64,000 bases of DNA from CAWJJM01 sp963843275 (GTDB lineage: Bacteria; Acidobacteriota; Thermoanaerobaculia; Multivoradales; JBCCEF01): contig CAWJJM010000009.1 of assembly GCA_963843275.1 (NCBI GenBank), forward strand, positions 310,001 to 374,000. Reading direction: 5' to 3'. A program made the position numbers and the translations under genes. The first letter of the stretch is position 1. The number at the start of each line of letters is the position of its first letter. Below the pieces are notes generated by a model. That model did not search any database. It saw nothing but the letters and a program-made list of their open reading frames with translations, and was not told the DNA's origin. This document shows, one piece after another, positions 8,308-20,278 of the stretch.

Positions 8308-11300
8308 ATGCGACTCCGTCCGTCCCTGCCGACGTTCGCCTTTCTCGCCGCCGCCGCCACGGTGGCGGGCGCCGTTCCCGTCCCCGCGGCCGCCCAGCCG
8401 GTGCCGCCGAGCCTCTACCAGGAGATGCACTGGCGCTCCATCGGCCCCTTCCGCGGCGGCCGCACCCGGGCGGTGGCGGGCGTGCCGGGCACCCCGGACA
8501 CGCTCTACATCGGGGTCTGCGACGGCGGCGTGTGGCGCTCGACCGATTACGGGCGGACCTGGACGCCCATCTTCGACGGTCAGCCGACCGGCTCGATCGG
8601 GGCGATCGCCGTGGCGCCGTCGGACCCGTCCACCCTCTACGTCGCCTCCGGCGAGGGGCTGCAGCGGCCGGACCTGTCGGTGGGCGACGGCGTCTACCGC
8701 TCCACCGACGGCGGCGCGACCTGGACCCACGTCGGCCTCGCCGACGGCCAGCAGATCCCGTCGCTGGCGGTCGACCCGCGCGACCCGCGGCGGGTCTTCG
8801 CGGCGGTCCTCGGCCACCCCTACGGCCCCAACGCCGAGCGCGGGCTGTTCCGCACCACGGACGGCGGCGCGAGCTGGGAGAAGGTCCTCTTCCTCGACGC
8901 GGACACCGGCGCCGACGACGTCGTCGTCGACCCGGCCCACCCGGACGTCGTCTACGTCACCTTCTGGCAGGGGCGGCAGGGCCCCTGGGAGTACGGCAAC
9001 GACTACGGCGGCGGCAACGGCGGGATCTACAAGTCCACCGACGGGGGCGACACCTGGGCCCGGCTCGGCGGCGGCCTGCCCGACCACCTGGTGCAGGCCC
9101 ACCTGGCGATCGCGCCCAGCCGTCCCGAGCGGCTGTACGCCGTGCTCGCCACCACCCTGGGGAGCGCCTACCAGTCGGGCGAGGGGCAGGCGCTCTACCG
9201 CTCGGACGACGCCGGCGCCACCTGGACGAGCGTCACCGACGACCCGCGGCCGCTGATGCGGATCGGCGGCGGCGACCTGCCGATGCTGGGGGTCGACCCG
9301 CGCGATCCCGACGTCGTCTACAGCACCTCGATCGTCACCGTGCGCTCCGACGACGGCGGCGCCACCTGGACCAGCCTGCGCGGCGCGCCCGGCGGCGACG
9401 ACTACCAGAACATCTGGATCGACCCCGAGGACCCGAACGTCGTCCTGCTCGCCGCCGACCAGGGTGCCGTGGTCACCGTCGACGGCGGGTCGACGTGGAG
9501 CTCCTGGTACAACCAGCCGACCGCGCAGCTCTACCACGTGCAGGCCAGCCACGAGTTCCCCTACCGGGTGTGCAGCGGCCAACAGGAGAGCGGCTCGGTG
9601 TGCATCGCCAACCGCGGCGACGACGGTGCCGTCACCTTCCGCGACTGGCACCCGGTCGGGGCGATCGAGTACGGCTACGTCGCCCCCGACCCGCTCGACC
9701 CCGACGTCGTCTACGGCGCCGGTCGCAACGTGGTGTCGCGCTACCGCCGGTCGACCGGGCAGGTGCAGAACGTGACCCCGATCCCGGTGCTGGGCGACAC
9801 CTGGCGGGTCGACCGCACCCAGCCGCTGATCTTCTCGCCGGTGGACCCGCACGTCCTCTACTACGCCGCCAACGTCGTCTTCGCCACCCGCGACGGCGGT
9901 ACCACCTGGCGGGCGATCAGCCCGGACCTGACGCGGGAGCGCCCCGGCATCCCGCCCAGCCTGGGCCGCCTCGCCGACGACGACCCGGAGGCGGCCACCA
10001 AGCGGGGCGCGGTCTACTCGCTGGGGCCGTCGTTCCACGACCTCGACACCCTGTGGGCGGGGACCGACGACGGCCGCATCCAGGTCACCCGCGACGGCGG
10101 CACCACCTGGCGGGACGTCACCCCGCCGGAGGTCACCGCCTGGAGCAAGGTCACCCAGATCGAGGCTTCGCACACCGACGCCGACGGCGCCTACGCGGCG
10201 GTGAGCCGCTTCCGCGTCGACGACCTGCGGCCCTACATCTTCCGCACCCACGACGGCGGGGCGAGCTGGCAGCGGATCGTCGAAGGCCTGCCGGCCGACG
10301 CGCCGGTCGACACGGTGCGCGAGGACCCGGTCCGGCCCGGGCTGCTCTACGCCGGCACCGAGACCGGCGTCTGGGTCTCCTTCGACGACGGCGACCACTG
10401 GCAGTCGCTGCAGCTCGACCTGCCCCACACCTCCATGCGCGACCTGTGGATCCACGACGACGACCTGATCGTGGCGACCCACGGCCGGGGCTTCTGGATC
10501 CTCGACGACCTGGCGCCGCTGCGCCAGGCCACCGCCGCCGTGGCCGCGGAGGACGTCCACCTGTTCACGCCGACGCCGGCGGTGCGGGTGCGCCGCGACC
10601 TCAACACCGACACGCCGCTGCCCGCCGACGAGCCGATGGGGGAGAACCCGCCGGCGGGCGCGGTCGTCGACTACGCGCTGGGCGCCGGCGCCGGCGGGCC
10701 GGTGAGCCTCGAGATCCTCGCCGCCGCCGGCGCGGTTCTGCGGCGCTGGGACAGCGGCGACGAGCCGGAGCTGACCGCCGAGGAGCTCGCCCGGCAGATG
10801 ATCCCGACCTACTGGGTGCGCCCCTTCCGGAGCCTTCCGGCCACCCCCGGCATGCACCGCTGGGTCTGGGACCTGCGGGAGGCGCCGCCGGCCGTGGAGA
10901 CGCGCTCCTACCCGATCGCGGCGATCCCGCACGACACGCCGCGGGTGCCCCTGGGGCCGCTGGTGCTCCCGGGTCGCTACGCCGTCCGCCTGACCGCCGG
11001 CGGCGCCGTGCGGACGGCGCCGCTCGAGGTGCGCATGGACCCGCGCGTCGACACCTCCCCGGAGGGGCTCGCCCGGCAGCTCGAGCTCGAGCGCCGGCTG
11101 GCGGCGCGGATGGAGGCGCTGGCCGCCCCGATGCGCTCGGCGCGCGCGGTGCGCGAGCAGATCGCGGCGTTGGGCGCCGGGGCGAAGGGGCGGCTGGGCC
11201 GCCAGCTCGCCGCGCTGGACGCACGGCTGGAGGAGCTGCTCGAGGGCGGCGAGGCGTCGGGGGCGGCGGCGGCGACCCTCGGCCTCGAGGCCCTGGGCGA

Positions 11301-11532
11301 GCGGGTCGCCGCGCTCTACGACGACCTCGGGCAGGCGGACGTCGCGCCGACCGCCGCGCAGGCTGCGGCGGTGGCGGACGCCGACCGCGAGGCGGGCGCG
11401 GCGCTCGGGCGCTGGCAGGCCGTCGCCGCCGACCTCCCGGCGCTGAACCGGCGGCTCCGCGGCCGCTCGCTCCGCCCGCTCGATCCCGCCGCGCCGCCGT
11501 CCGGCCCGGCCCCGCGCCGCAACGAGGAGTAG
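8308..11532 (+). CDS. Secreted Asp-box (sortilin/VPS10-type) beta-propeller protein
   Basis: A 1074-residue exported protein. The signal peptide spans about residues 1-30 (ends VPAAAQ), then comes the family opening YQEMHWRSIGPFRGGRTRAV. At least ten Asp boxes of the form S/TxDxGxTW are visible (for example STDGGATW, TTDGGASW, TRDGGTTW), each capping a propeller blade, so the first 750 residues form one or two large beta-propellers of the BNR/sortilin class. The C-terminal 300 residues hold a beta-domain (MHRWVWDLREAPP) and a helical coiled segment (ELERRLAARMEAL). The family is common in Acidobacteria and Bacteroidetes and is often annotated as glycosyl hydrolase. No sialidase catalytic set is evident, so binding or scaffolding at the cell surface is as likely. 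A perfect hairpin lies just after the stop. Confidence 0.85.
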   Translation: MRLRPSLPTFAFLAAAATVAGAVPVPAAAQPVPPSLYQEMHWRSIGPFRGGRTRAVAGVPGTPDTLYIGVCDGGVWRSTDYGRTWTPIFDGQPTGSIGAIAVAPSDPSTLYVASGEGLQRPDLSVGDGVYRSTDGGATWTHVGLADGQQIPSLAVDPRDPRRVFAAVLGHPYGPNAERGLFRTTDGGASWEKVLFLDADTGADDVVVDPAHPDVVYVTFWQGRQGPWEYGNDYGGGNGGIYKSTDGGDTWARLGGGLPDHLVQAHLAIAPSRPERLYAVLATTLGSAYQSGEGQALYRSDDAGATWTSVTDDPRPLMRIGGGDLPMLGVDPRDPDVVYSTSIVTVRSDDGGATWTSLRGAPGGDDYQNIWIDPEDPNVVLLAADQGAVVTVDGGSTWSSWYNQPTAQLYHVQASHEFPYRVCSGQQESGSVCIANRGDDGAVTFRDWHPVGAIEYGYVAPDPLDPDVVYGAGRNVVSRYRRSTGQVQNVTPIPVLGDTWRVDRTQPLIFSPVDPHVLYYAANVVFATRDGGTTWRAISPDLTRERPGIPPSLGRLADDDPEAATKRGAVYSLGPSFHDLDTLWAGTDDGRIQVTRDGGTTWRDVTPPEVTAWSKVTQIEASHTDADGAYAAVSRFRVDDLRPYIFRTHDGGASWQRIVEGLPADAPVDTVREDPVRPGLLYAGTETGVWVSFDDGDHWQSLQLDLPHTSMRDLWIHDDDLIVATHGRGFWILDDLAPLRQATAAVAAEDVHLFTPTPAVRVRRDLNTDTPLPADEPMGENPPAGAVVDYALGAGAGGPVSLEILAAAGAVLRRWDSGDEPELTAEELARQMIPTYWVRPFRSLPATPGMHRWVWDLREAPPAVETRSYPIAAIPHDTPRVPLGPLVLPGRYAVRLTAGGAVRTAPLEVRMDPRVDTSPEGLARQLELERRLAARMEALAAPMRSARAVREQIAALGAGAKGRLGRQLAALDARLEELLEGGEASGAAAATLGLEALGERVAALYDDLGQADVAPTAAQAAAVADADREAGAALGRWQAVAADLPALNRRLRGRSLRPLDPAAPPSGPAPRRNEE

Positions 11533-11534
11533 CT

Positions 11535-11556
11535 CCCGGGTCGGGCAGGACCCGGG
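11535..11556 (+). terminator. Hairpin after the propeller gene
   Basis: An 8-bp perfect stem (CCCGGGTC / GACCCGGG) with a 6-nt loop starts 3 nt after the TAG of the propeller gene. There is no T-tract, as is usual for hairpins in very GC-rich genomes. Confidence 0.5.
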
Positions 11557-11610
11557 GCGCGACAGCGGGTTCCCCCCGGGCGTCGCGCCGGGTAGGATGG
11601 GCGTCCTCGG

Positions 11611-12543
11611 ATGCTCGTCAACGTGCTGCTCCTGGTCGCGGCGTCGGCCGCCTGGGCGGTCGGCTACCTGTTCATCGGGGCCGCCGACCGCGGCCTGCCC
11701 CCGGTGACCGAAACCGCGGCGATGACCTTGATCGCGGCGCTGGCGATGCTGGTCACGGTCCGTTGGATCCTGCGCCGGCCGCTGGGCGGGCCGCGGCGCC
11801 GCCCCTGGGTGCCGGCGGTGATGGCGCTGACCGCCATCGCGCTCCCCAACCTGGCGGTGGTCGCCGCCGAGGAGTCGGTGTCGCCCGACCTGGCCGCCGT
11901 CCTGGGGACCACCGTGCCGGTGCTCACCCTGCTGCTGACGATGTTCGTGACGCGCCAGGCCCGCGTCTCGCCGCTGCGCCTGCTGGGTGCGGCGATCGCG
12001 GTCACCGGGCTGGTCGTCTTCGTCGGCTGGCGCGACCTCCTCGGCGACACCGCGGAGCTCGACGGTGTCGCCGTCATGGTGGCCGGCGGCGCGGTGTTCG
12101 CCCTCAACGGGCTGCTCGTGTCGCGCCAGACCGCCGACCTCGACGGCGTCGTGCTGGCGACGTGGACCATCGGCTTCGGCGGCCTGGTGCTCGCCGCGAT
12201 GGCGCTCGTGGTGGAGGATCCGCTGGCGGTGGCCTGGACGCCGGCGCTCGTCGCCGACCTCGCCGCCGAGGGGGTCCTGGGGATGGGGCTCGCCTACCTC
12301 GCCTACTACGCTCTCGTCTCCCGCGCCGGGCCGGACTTCGCGTCGCTCTACGCCTTCCTGGTCCCCCCGTTGGGGCTGCTCGCCGACATCGTGTTCCTCG
12401 GTGAGGAGCTGACCGGCGAGCACCTCGCCGGCATGGCGACCCTGCTGGTGGGCGTGGGGCTGTTCAGCCGGGTGCGCGGCGCGCCGCGCCGGCGCGCCGC
12501 CGAGGCGCCCCCCGAGGCCGGCGCTCCGCGACCCGCTTCCTGA
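11611..12543 (+). CDS. EamA/DMT-superfamily transporter
   Basis: A 310-residue inner-membrane protein with about ten hydrophobic segments arranged as two EamA repeats. The first repeat runs from AASAAWAVGYLFIGAADRGL to about residue 140 (LLGAAIAVTGLVVFVGW). The second starts at VMVAGGAVFALNGLLVSR and ends LVGVGLF, each closing with the typical hydrophobic helix and a short basic tail. EamA proteins carry metabolites, amino acids or drugs. The substrate is unknown. The last 25 residues are Ala/Pro/Arg-rich and cytosolic. The start ATG at 11611 lies about 80 bp after the propeller gene and beyond its hairpin, so it probably has its own promoter. Confidence 0.85.
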   Translation: MLVNVLLLVAASAAWAVGYLFIGAADRGLPPVTETAAMTLIAALAMLVTVRWILRRPLGGPRRRPWVPAVMALTAIALPNLAVVAAEESVSPDLAAVLGTTVPVLTLLLTMFVTRQARVSPLRLLGAAIAVTGLVVFVGWRDLLGDTAELDGVAVMVAGGAVFALNGLLVSRQTADLDGVVLATWTIGFGGLVLAAMALVVEDPLAVAWTPALVADLAAEGVLGMGLAYLAYYALVSRAGPDFASLYAFLVPPLGLLADIVFLGEELTGEHLAGMATLLVGVGLFSRVRGAPRRRAAEAPPEAGAPRPAS

Positions 12544-12671
12544 TGGCGCCCGGCGGCCCGCCCCCGGGGATCGCCGGATGGCCCGGGACCGCGCCACCGG
12601 CTCCCCACGCCGGCGGTACAATCTCCGCCGACCGATCGTCGTCCCCTCCCCGCCTTCCCTGGAGACTCCCG

Positions 12672-14714
12672 ATGAAGATCCTGCGTCGCTCCGCCCGGCT
12701 CGTGTGCATCGCCCTCGCCCTGCCCGCCGCGGCCGCCGCTCCGCCGTCCAAGGTGCCGCCGCCGTTCCAGCTCGACGACCTGCGCCAGCTGGTGAGCCTC
12801 GGCGAGCCGCGGATCTCGCCCGACGGTGGGCGTGTCGCGGTGGTGGTCTCGACCCCCGTCTGGGCGTCGGACAAGACCCGCGAGCAGATCGTCCTCGTCG
12901 ACGTGGCGACCGGCCGGTGGCGCGCGGCGACCTGGCACCGCTCGGACCTCGGTGCGCTGCACTGGTCGCACGACGGCACGCGTCTGGGGTTCATCGCCAA
13001 GGACTCCCTCGCCGATCCCACCGCGGCGCCGGCGGACGCCGACGCCGGGGACGAGGACGGACCGCAGGGCCAGGTCTTCGTCATGCCGATGGCCGGCGGG
13101 GACCCACAGCGGATCACCGACGCCCCGCGCGGCGTCGAGGAGTTCGCCTGGAGCCCGGACGACTCGCGGATCGCCTTCCTCACCGCGGACGAGGCCCCCG
13201 ACGCCGCGGCGATCGCCGCGCACGACGACGCCTTCGAGGTCACCGACAACCACTTCCTCACCCGCAAGGCGCTGACCCCCTGGCACCTGTGGGTGGTGCC
13301 GAGCGAGGGCGGCGAGGCCCGGCGCCTCACCGAGGGCAGCTTCAGCCTGCAGACCGACCAGCAGGACGCCGCGCCCCGGCCGGAGTGGAGCCCGGACGGC
13401 CGCAGCATCGCCTACACCCGGTTCCCCGGCCCGTACTGGGGCCCGTCGTTCCAGTCCGTCGTCGAGGTGGTCGACGCCGCGGGCGGCGCGCCCCGCCCGC
13501 TGGTCACCGCCCAGGGGGCGAGCGACCCGCGCTACGCGCCGGGCGGCGACCGCTACGCCTTCCTGCGGCCGCGCGGCGGCGACCAGAACAACGGCAACGC
13601 GGTGTACGTGGGCGGTGCCGGCAGCGACCGCGACGCCACCGCGGCGCTGGCGCGGAACGTCGACGCCTGGGCCTGGCTGCCGGGGGACGGCGGGCTCCTG
13701 CTGGCGGGCGCGGACGGCACCCGTCGGGCGCTGTGGCGGCAGCCGCTCGACGGCGCCGCGCGCCGCCTCGAGCTGGGCGAGGTGCAGGCGCAGCCGGAGA
13801 TGAGCGTGGCGCCGACCGGGGCGATCGCTTTCGTCGGCAGCACCGCGACCCACCCCGACGAGCTCTACGTCCTCGACGGCGTCGACGGTGCGCCCCGCCG
13901 CCTCACCGACCTCAACGCCTTCGTCGACCGGCTCTCGCTGGGGCGCACCGAGCCGGTGGAGTGGGACGGACCGGACGGCTTCCGCGAGGACGGTGTCCTG
14001 ACCTACCCGGTCGGCTACCGGGAGGGCACCCGGGCGCCGCTGGTGCTGGTGATCCACGGCGGCCCCGAGGCCGCCAGCACGGTCGCCTTCTCGCCGCTCC
14101 CGCAGCTGTTGTCCGCGGCCGGGTTCCTGGTGTTCCAGCCCAACTACCGCGGCAGCACCAACCGCGGCGACGCCTACCAGCACGCCATCCGCCGCGACAC
14201 CGTGGCGGGCCCGGGCGAGGACGTGATGGCCGGCCTGGCGGCGGTGGAGAAGCTCGGCGTCGTCGACCCCGACCGCATCGGCGTCAGCGGCTGGTCGTAC
14301 GGCGGCACCATGACCGCGTGGCTCACCGCGCACCACCAGGTGTGGAAGGCGGCGGTCGTGGGCGCGCCGCTCACCGACTGGGTGATGGACTACACCCTGG
14401 CCTACTACCAGAGCGGCGACCTCTACTTCTTCGGCGGCTCGCCGTGGACCGCCGAGTACGAGCGCATCTGGCGCGAGCAGTCGCCGATCGCCTACGCCCG
14501 GAACGTCACCGCGCCGAGCCTGATCCTCGGCGACGTGGGCGACTCGAACGTGCCGCTCCTCAACGCCTACGAGTGGTACCACGCGCTGCGCGACAACGGC
14601 GTTCCGGTGCGCTTCTTCGCCTATCCCGTCGACAGCCATTTCCCGCACGACATCGTGCGCCGCACCGACGTGTACCGGCGCTGGGTCGACTGGATGACCA
14701 CGCACCTGGATTAG
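12672..14714 (+). CDS. Secreted S9 prolyl-oligopeptidase-family peptidase
   Basis: A 680-residue exported serine peptidase of the acylaminoacyl-peptidase/DPP-like S9 group. The signal peptide is residues 1-21 (MKILRRSARL..., cleavage after AAAAA). A beta-propeller of TolB/WD-like repeats (RISPDGGRVAVV, EWSPDGRSIAY) fills residues 35-420. The C-terminal alpha/beta-hydrolase domain has HGGPEAASTVAF, nucleophile Ser in GVSGWSYGG, Asp in LGDVGDSNVP and His in VDSHFPH, so the triad is complete. It should cut short peptides outside the cytoplasm, probably feeding peptide nutrition together with the many other secreted hydrolases here. The ATG at 12672 follows GGAGACTCCCG. A 20-bp perfect GC palindrome (14730-14749) lies just downstream and may help end transcription. 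Confidence 0.92.
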   Translation: MKILRRSARLVCIALALPAAAAAPPSKVPPPFQLDDLRQLVSLGEPRISPDGGRVAVVVSTPVWASDKTREQIVLVDVATGRWRAATWHRSDLGALHWSHDGTRLGFIAKDSLADPTAAPADADAGDEDGPQGQVFVMPMAGGDPQRITDAPRGVEEFAWSPDDSRIAFLTADEAPDAAAIAAHDDAFEVTDNHFLTRKALTPWHLWVVPSEGGEARRLTEGSFSLQTDQQDAAPRPEWSPDGRSIAYTRFPGPYWGPSFQSVVEVVDAAGGAPRPLVTAQGASDPRYAPGGDRYAFLRPRGGDQNNGNAVYVGGAGSDRDATAALARNVDAWAWLPGDGGLLLAGADGTRRALWRQPLDGAARRLELGEVQAQPEMSVAPTGAIAFVGSTATHPDELYVLDGVDGAPRRLTDLNAFVDRLSLGRTEPVEWDGPDGFREDGVLTYPVGYREGTRAPLVLVIHGGPEAASTVAFSPLPQLLSAAGFLVFQPNYRGSTNRGDAYQHAIRRDTVAGPGEDVMAGLAAVEKLGVVDPDRIGVSGWSYGGTMTAWLTAHHQVWKAAVVGAPLTDWVMDYTLAYYQSGDLYFFGGSPWTAEYERIWREQSPIAYARNVTAPSLILGDVGDSNVPLLNAYEWYHALRDNGVPVRFFAYPVDSHFPHDIVRRTDVYRRWVDWMTTHLD

Positions 14715-14937
14715 GCGTCGGCGGGCGTCGCCGCCGCGGCCGCGGCGGCCGGGGGGAGCGCGGAGGCCGCGATAGGATCGCCGTCACGGAGGTGAGGGTG
14801 GCGAGGAGACGAGGCTGCGGCCCCGGGTGGCCGAGCACGGTCCGCCTGCGGCCCGGAGGGCCCGGGCGGGCGACGTCGGGCGGGCGTGTCAGGACGGCTG
14901 GCGGCCGGGAGACGGCGGCACCGCCGGGGAGGTGCCG

Positions 14938-17538
<2,601 letters not shown>

Positions 17539-17587
17539 GCGGCGCGGCGGGCGCCGCCCCGGGTTCCCGCAGAGCCCCCCCGGGCGG

Positions 17588-18010
17588 TCACGGCGCGGCG
17601 AGCCCCTCCGCGGCGAGCCAGGCCGCGATCCGCCGCCGCAGCTCGTCGCGCACGCCGCGGAAGCGCGCCAGGGCGGCGGCCTCCCCCTCGTCGTGCCCCG
17701 CCGGGTCGGGGAGACCCCAGTGGAGGCGCCGGGCGGGGCCCAGGAAGACCGGGCACGCCTCTTCGGCGCAGAGGGTGACGACGACGTCGACGTCGGCGGG
17801 GTCGATCTCGTCGACCGACTTCGCGCGCTGGCCGGCGATGTCGATCCCGATCTCGGCCATCACCCGCACGGCCAGGGGGTGGACGCGCGACGGGGCCGAG
17901 CCCGCGCTCGCCACCCGCAGGCGGTCGCCGGCGAGGGCGCGGGCGAGCCCCTCGGCCATCTGGCTGCGCGCCGAGTTGGCCACGCAGAGGAAGAGCGCGC
18001 CGCGGCTCAC
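17588..18010 (-). CDS. arsC: Arsenate reductase, thioredoxin-coupled (low-MW phosphatase type)
   Basis: A 140-residue cytosolic enzyme that reduces arsenate to arsenite. The phosphatase-type loop FLCVANSARSQ has nucleophile Cys9 and Arg15 (CX5R), and the pair Cys81/Cys86 in TLCAEEACPVF fits the disulphide relay of thioredoxin-coupled ArsC. The GTG start at 18010 shares bases with the TGA of the mini-thioredoxin gene (GTGA), so translation is coupled. A longer ORF upstream is only reading through the neighbour. It is the last gene of the arsR-permease-thioredoxin-arsC operon. The next gene on the other strand ends 49 bp away. Confidence 0.9.
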   Translation of the reverse strand: MSRGALFLCVANSARSQMAEGLARALAGDRLRVASAGSAPSRVHPLAVRVMAEIGIDIAGQRAKSVDEIDPADVDVVVTLCAEEACPVFLGPARRLHWGLPDPAGHDEGEAAALARFRGVRDELRRRIAAWLAAEGLAAP

Positions 18011-18264
18011 GACACCGGCACGCGGCGCCCGGCGAGGATCTCCTCGAGCCGGGCGGCCGACGGGACGTGGCCGGAGACCGCCACCTCGCCGTCGACCACC
18101 AGGGCCGGGGTCGCCACCACGCCGTAGGCGAGGATGTCGCCGATCGCGGTGACCTTCTCCAGCTCGTAGTCGAGGCCGAGGCGCCGGGCGGCGCGCTCGG
18201 TGTGCTCGCCGAGGAGCCGGCACTTCGGACAGCCGGTGCCGAGGATCTGCAGACGGGTCGTCAT
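18007..18264 (-). CDS. Small thioredoxin-like redox-active disulfide protein
   Basis: An 85-residue thioredoxin-fold protein of the redox-active-disulfide-protein-2 type. It begins MTTRLQILGTGCPKC, with the active CxxC at Cys12 and Cys15, then a helix (LLGEHTERAARRLGL), and ends with cis-Pro strand ATPALVVDGEVAVSG. Members sit beside COG0701 permeases and ArsC and probably deliver electrons to the reductase or handle the metalloid thiolate. Here both partners overlap it: its ATG shares bases with the permease stop (ATGA), and its TGA with the arsC GTG start. Confidence 0.85.
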   Translation of the reverse strand: MTTRLQILGTGCPKCRLLGEHTERAARRLGLDYELEKVTAIGDILAYGVVATPALVVDGEVAVSGHVPSAARLEEILAGRRVPVS

Positions 18265-19700
18265 CGGGTGTGCCTCCGGGGTCGTCCCGCCGCCCCGGCG
18301 ACGGCCGGAGGATGCGCGGCGGGGAGGGACGAGAGCGCTCCGGCGGCCGCCGGCGGGGGAGCCGCCGGAGCCGCGGCGACCGCCGCCGCCGGGGTCGGCG
18401 CCGCGTGCGGCCAGGAGCCGTAGAGCCAGCCCGTGGTGGACGCCATCAGCACCACCAGGGCCACGAAGACGGCGGTCTTGCGCCAGCCGAGGAAGCTGCG
18501 CAGCACGAGCATGGCGGGCAGCGACAGCGCCGGGCCGGCGAGCAGCAGGGTCAGCGCCGGCCCCGCCCCCATGCCGCTGCCGAGCAGCCCCTGGAGGATC
18601 GGCACCTCGGTCAGCGTGGCGAAGTACATGAAGGCGCCGGCGACGGCCGCGAACAGGTTGGCGCCCGGCGAGTTGCCGCCCAGCGCCGCGGCCACCCAGG
18701 ACGACGGGACGAGGCCCTCGTGGCCCGGGCGGCCGAGCAGGAGCCCGGCGGCCAGCACGCCGACGAGCAGCAAGGGGAGGATCTGGCGGGCGAAGCCCCA
18801 GGTGGCGGCGAGCCACTCGCCGAGCTCGCCCTCGTCGCCGGCGAGCGCCGCCGCCAGCGCCGCGAAGCCGACGGTGAAGGGCACCACCGGGTGGCCGGGC
18901 ACCAGGACGGCGGTCACGGCGGTCGCCCCGGCGACCGACAGGCCCTTCCAGGCGGCGAGGCCGAGCCAGCCGACCAGCGCGGCGAGGAGCAGCGCCCCGG
19001 CGACCGCGGTGAGCGCCCAGTGGGCGGCGTGGAGGGCGGCCCAGGCGCCGTCGGCCGCCGGCGCCTGGTTGGCGAAGACCAGGATCGCCACCAGCAGCGC
19101 GAAGAAGACGACCTGGCGGGCGGGGCCGAGGCCGGGCTCGGGCGCCGGCGGGTCGGCGGCGGCGGCCGCCGCCCGGCCGCGCTCCTCGCGGCGGTAGATC
19201 CACGCCATCGCGAGGCCGAGCAGCACGCTGAAGACGACGGCGCCCACGGCCCGGGCCGCCCCCAGCTCCGCCCCCAGGATGCGGGCGGTGAGGATGATCG
19301 CGAGGGCGTTGATCGCCGGTCCCGCGTAGAGGAAGGCCGCCGCCGGCCCGAGGCCGGCCCCGCGCCGGTAGATGCCCGCGAACAGCGGCAGCACGGTGCA
19401 CGAGCAGACGGCGAGGACGGTGCCGGCGACCGAGGCGACGCCGTAGGCGACGGGGCGCGGCGCCCGCGGCCCGAGGTAGCGCATCACCGCGGCCTGGCGG
19501 ACGAAGACGGCGATCGCGCCGGCGATGAAGAAGGCCGGCACGAGGCAGAGCAGGACGTGCTCTCGGGCGTACCAGCGCGCCAGCCCGAACGCCTCGACCA
19601 GCGCGGCGTCGAAGCGGGGCGTGCCGACGGGCAGGAAGTACAGCCCCAGGAACGCCGCGGCGAGTCCGCCCAGCCACTTCAGCTCGGCGCCCCGGCTCAA
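18261..19700 (-). CDS. Metalloid/organoarsenical permease (COG0701, ArsP-like), TTG start
   Basis: A 479-residue membrane protein with 10 or more hydrophobic helices. The COG0701/DUF318 hallmarks are present: VLAVCSCTVLPLFAGIYRRGAGLG in the first half, with the conserved CSC, and FMYFATLTEVPILQGLLGSGMG with GPALSLPAMLVL in the second. The family exports trivalent organoarsenicals or other metal thiolates. It is encoded between arsR and the mini-thioredoxin. The start is a TTG at 19700 whose bases overlap the arsR stop (TTGA), and the gene ends in an ATGA overlap with the next one. An open frame reaching to 20519 is antisense read-through over arsR. The C-terminal 50 residues are Ala/Pro-rich with no obvious role. 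Confidence 0.85.
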   Translation of the reverse strand: MSRGAELKWLGGLAAAFLGLYFLPVGTPRFDAALVEAFGLARWYAREHVLLCLVPAFFIAGAIAVFVRQAAVMRYLGPRAPRPVAYGVASVAGTVLAVCSCTVLPLFAGIYRRGAGLGPAAAFLYAGPAINALAIILTARILGAELGAARAVGAVVFSVLLGLAMAWIYRREERGRAAAAAADPPAPEPGLGPARQVVFFALLVAILVFANQAPAADGAWAALHAAHWALTAVAGALLLAALVGWLGLAAWKGLSVAGATAVTAVLVPGHPVVPFTVGFAALAAALAGDEGELGEWLAATWGFARQILPLLLVGVLAAGLLLGRPGHEGLVPSSWVAAALGGNSPGANLFAAVAGAFMYFATLTEVPILQGLLGSGMGAGPALTLLLAGPALSLPAMLVLRSFLGWRKTAVFVALVVLMASTTGWLYGSWPHAAPTPAAAVAAAPAAPPPAAAGALSSLPAAHPPAVAGAAGRPRRHTR

Positions 19701-20155
19701 CGTTGCCTTCCCGCGTCCGCCGCCGCCGGACCGGTCCCGCCCGCCGCCGCGGCGCGGATCCCGATCGCCACCAGGTCGAGGTCGGCGGCGCAGAGCGTCG
19801 CCACCGGCACGCGGCGCAGCCGGCCCACCAGCGCCCGGTCCGCCCGCGCCCGCGGGTCGGCGGCGAGCAGCGCGAGCAGGGGCGGCAGCAGGGCGGCGGC
19901 GATGCCGCCGTCGTGGAGGCGGTAGAAGACCAGCTTGCCCTCCTTGCGGTCGGCCACCAGGCCGCCGCGCGAGAGGACCGACAGGTGCTGCGACACGGTC
20001 GAGGGCGCCAGCTCGAGCACCGCGGTCAGCTGGCAGACGCAGAGCTCGCCCGAGGCCAGCATGCCGAGGACGCGCAGCCGCGCCGGATGCGCCAGGCCCT
20101 TGGCGGTCTCGACCAGGTCCCCGAGAGGAGCGTCGTCGGCTCGTCGTTTCGCCAT
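19697..20155 (-). CDS. arsR: ArsR-family metalloregulator
   Basis: A 152-residue winged-helix repressor. The helix before the recognition helix carries ELCVCQL with Cys39 and Cys41, the classic As(III)/Sb(III) site of ArsR, and the recognition region is APSTVSQHLSVLSRGGLV. It should bind its own promoter as a dimer and leave it when arsenite binds the cysteines. The C-terminal 60 residues (PPLLALLAADPRA onward, with a further Cys in ATLCAADLD) extend beyond the usual length of about 110. It is the first gene of the operon and overlaps the permease start. The short AT-rich patch GAATTATCG at about 20160-20168, in an otherwise GC-rich gap, is the likely promoter/operator. Confidence 0.92.
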   Translation of the reverse strand: MAKRRADDAPLGDLVETAKGLAHPARLRVLGMLASGELCVCQLTAVLELAPSTVSQHLSVLSRGGLVADRKEGKLVFYRLHDGGIAAALLPPLLALLAADPRARADRALVGRLRRVPVATLCAADLDLVAIGIRAAAAGGTGPAAADAGRQR

Positions 20156-20278
20156 GTGACGAATTATCGCCGCGGCGGGTCCCCTCGTCACCACCCGAGC
20201 GGGTGGGCGCGGCGGCGGGGGTCGGGATACGGGCGGTAGGCCCGGGGGCGCCGGCGGACCGACTGCTAGGATCCGGAG

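Noticed and set aside
7909..12621. Very long antisense open frame (over 1500 codons) across the propeller and EamA genes
   Set aside because: It is Arg/His/Val/Gly-rich with no conserved motif, and it lies opposite genes with clear domains. Long antisense frames are expected at this GC content. The same holds for 22633-26724 and 30029-33337.
14730..14749. 20-bp perfect GC palindrome after the S9 peptidase as a strong terminator
   Set aside because: It has no loop and no T-tract and consists only of G and C, which is not rare in this sequence. It is mentioned under the peptidase only.
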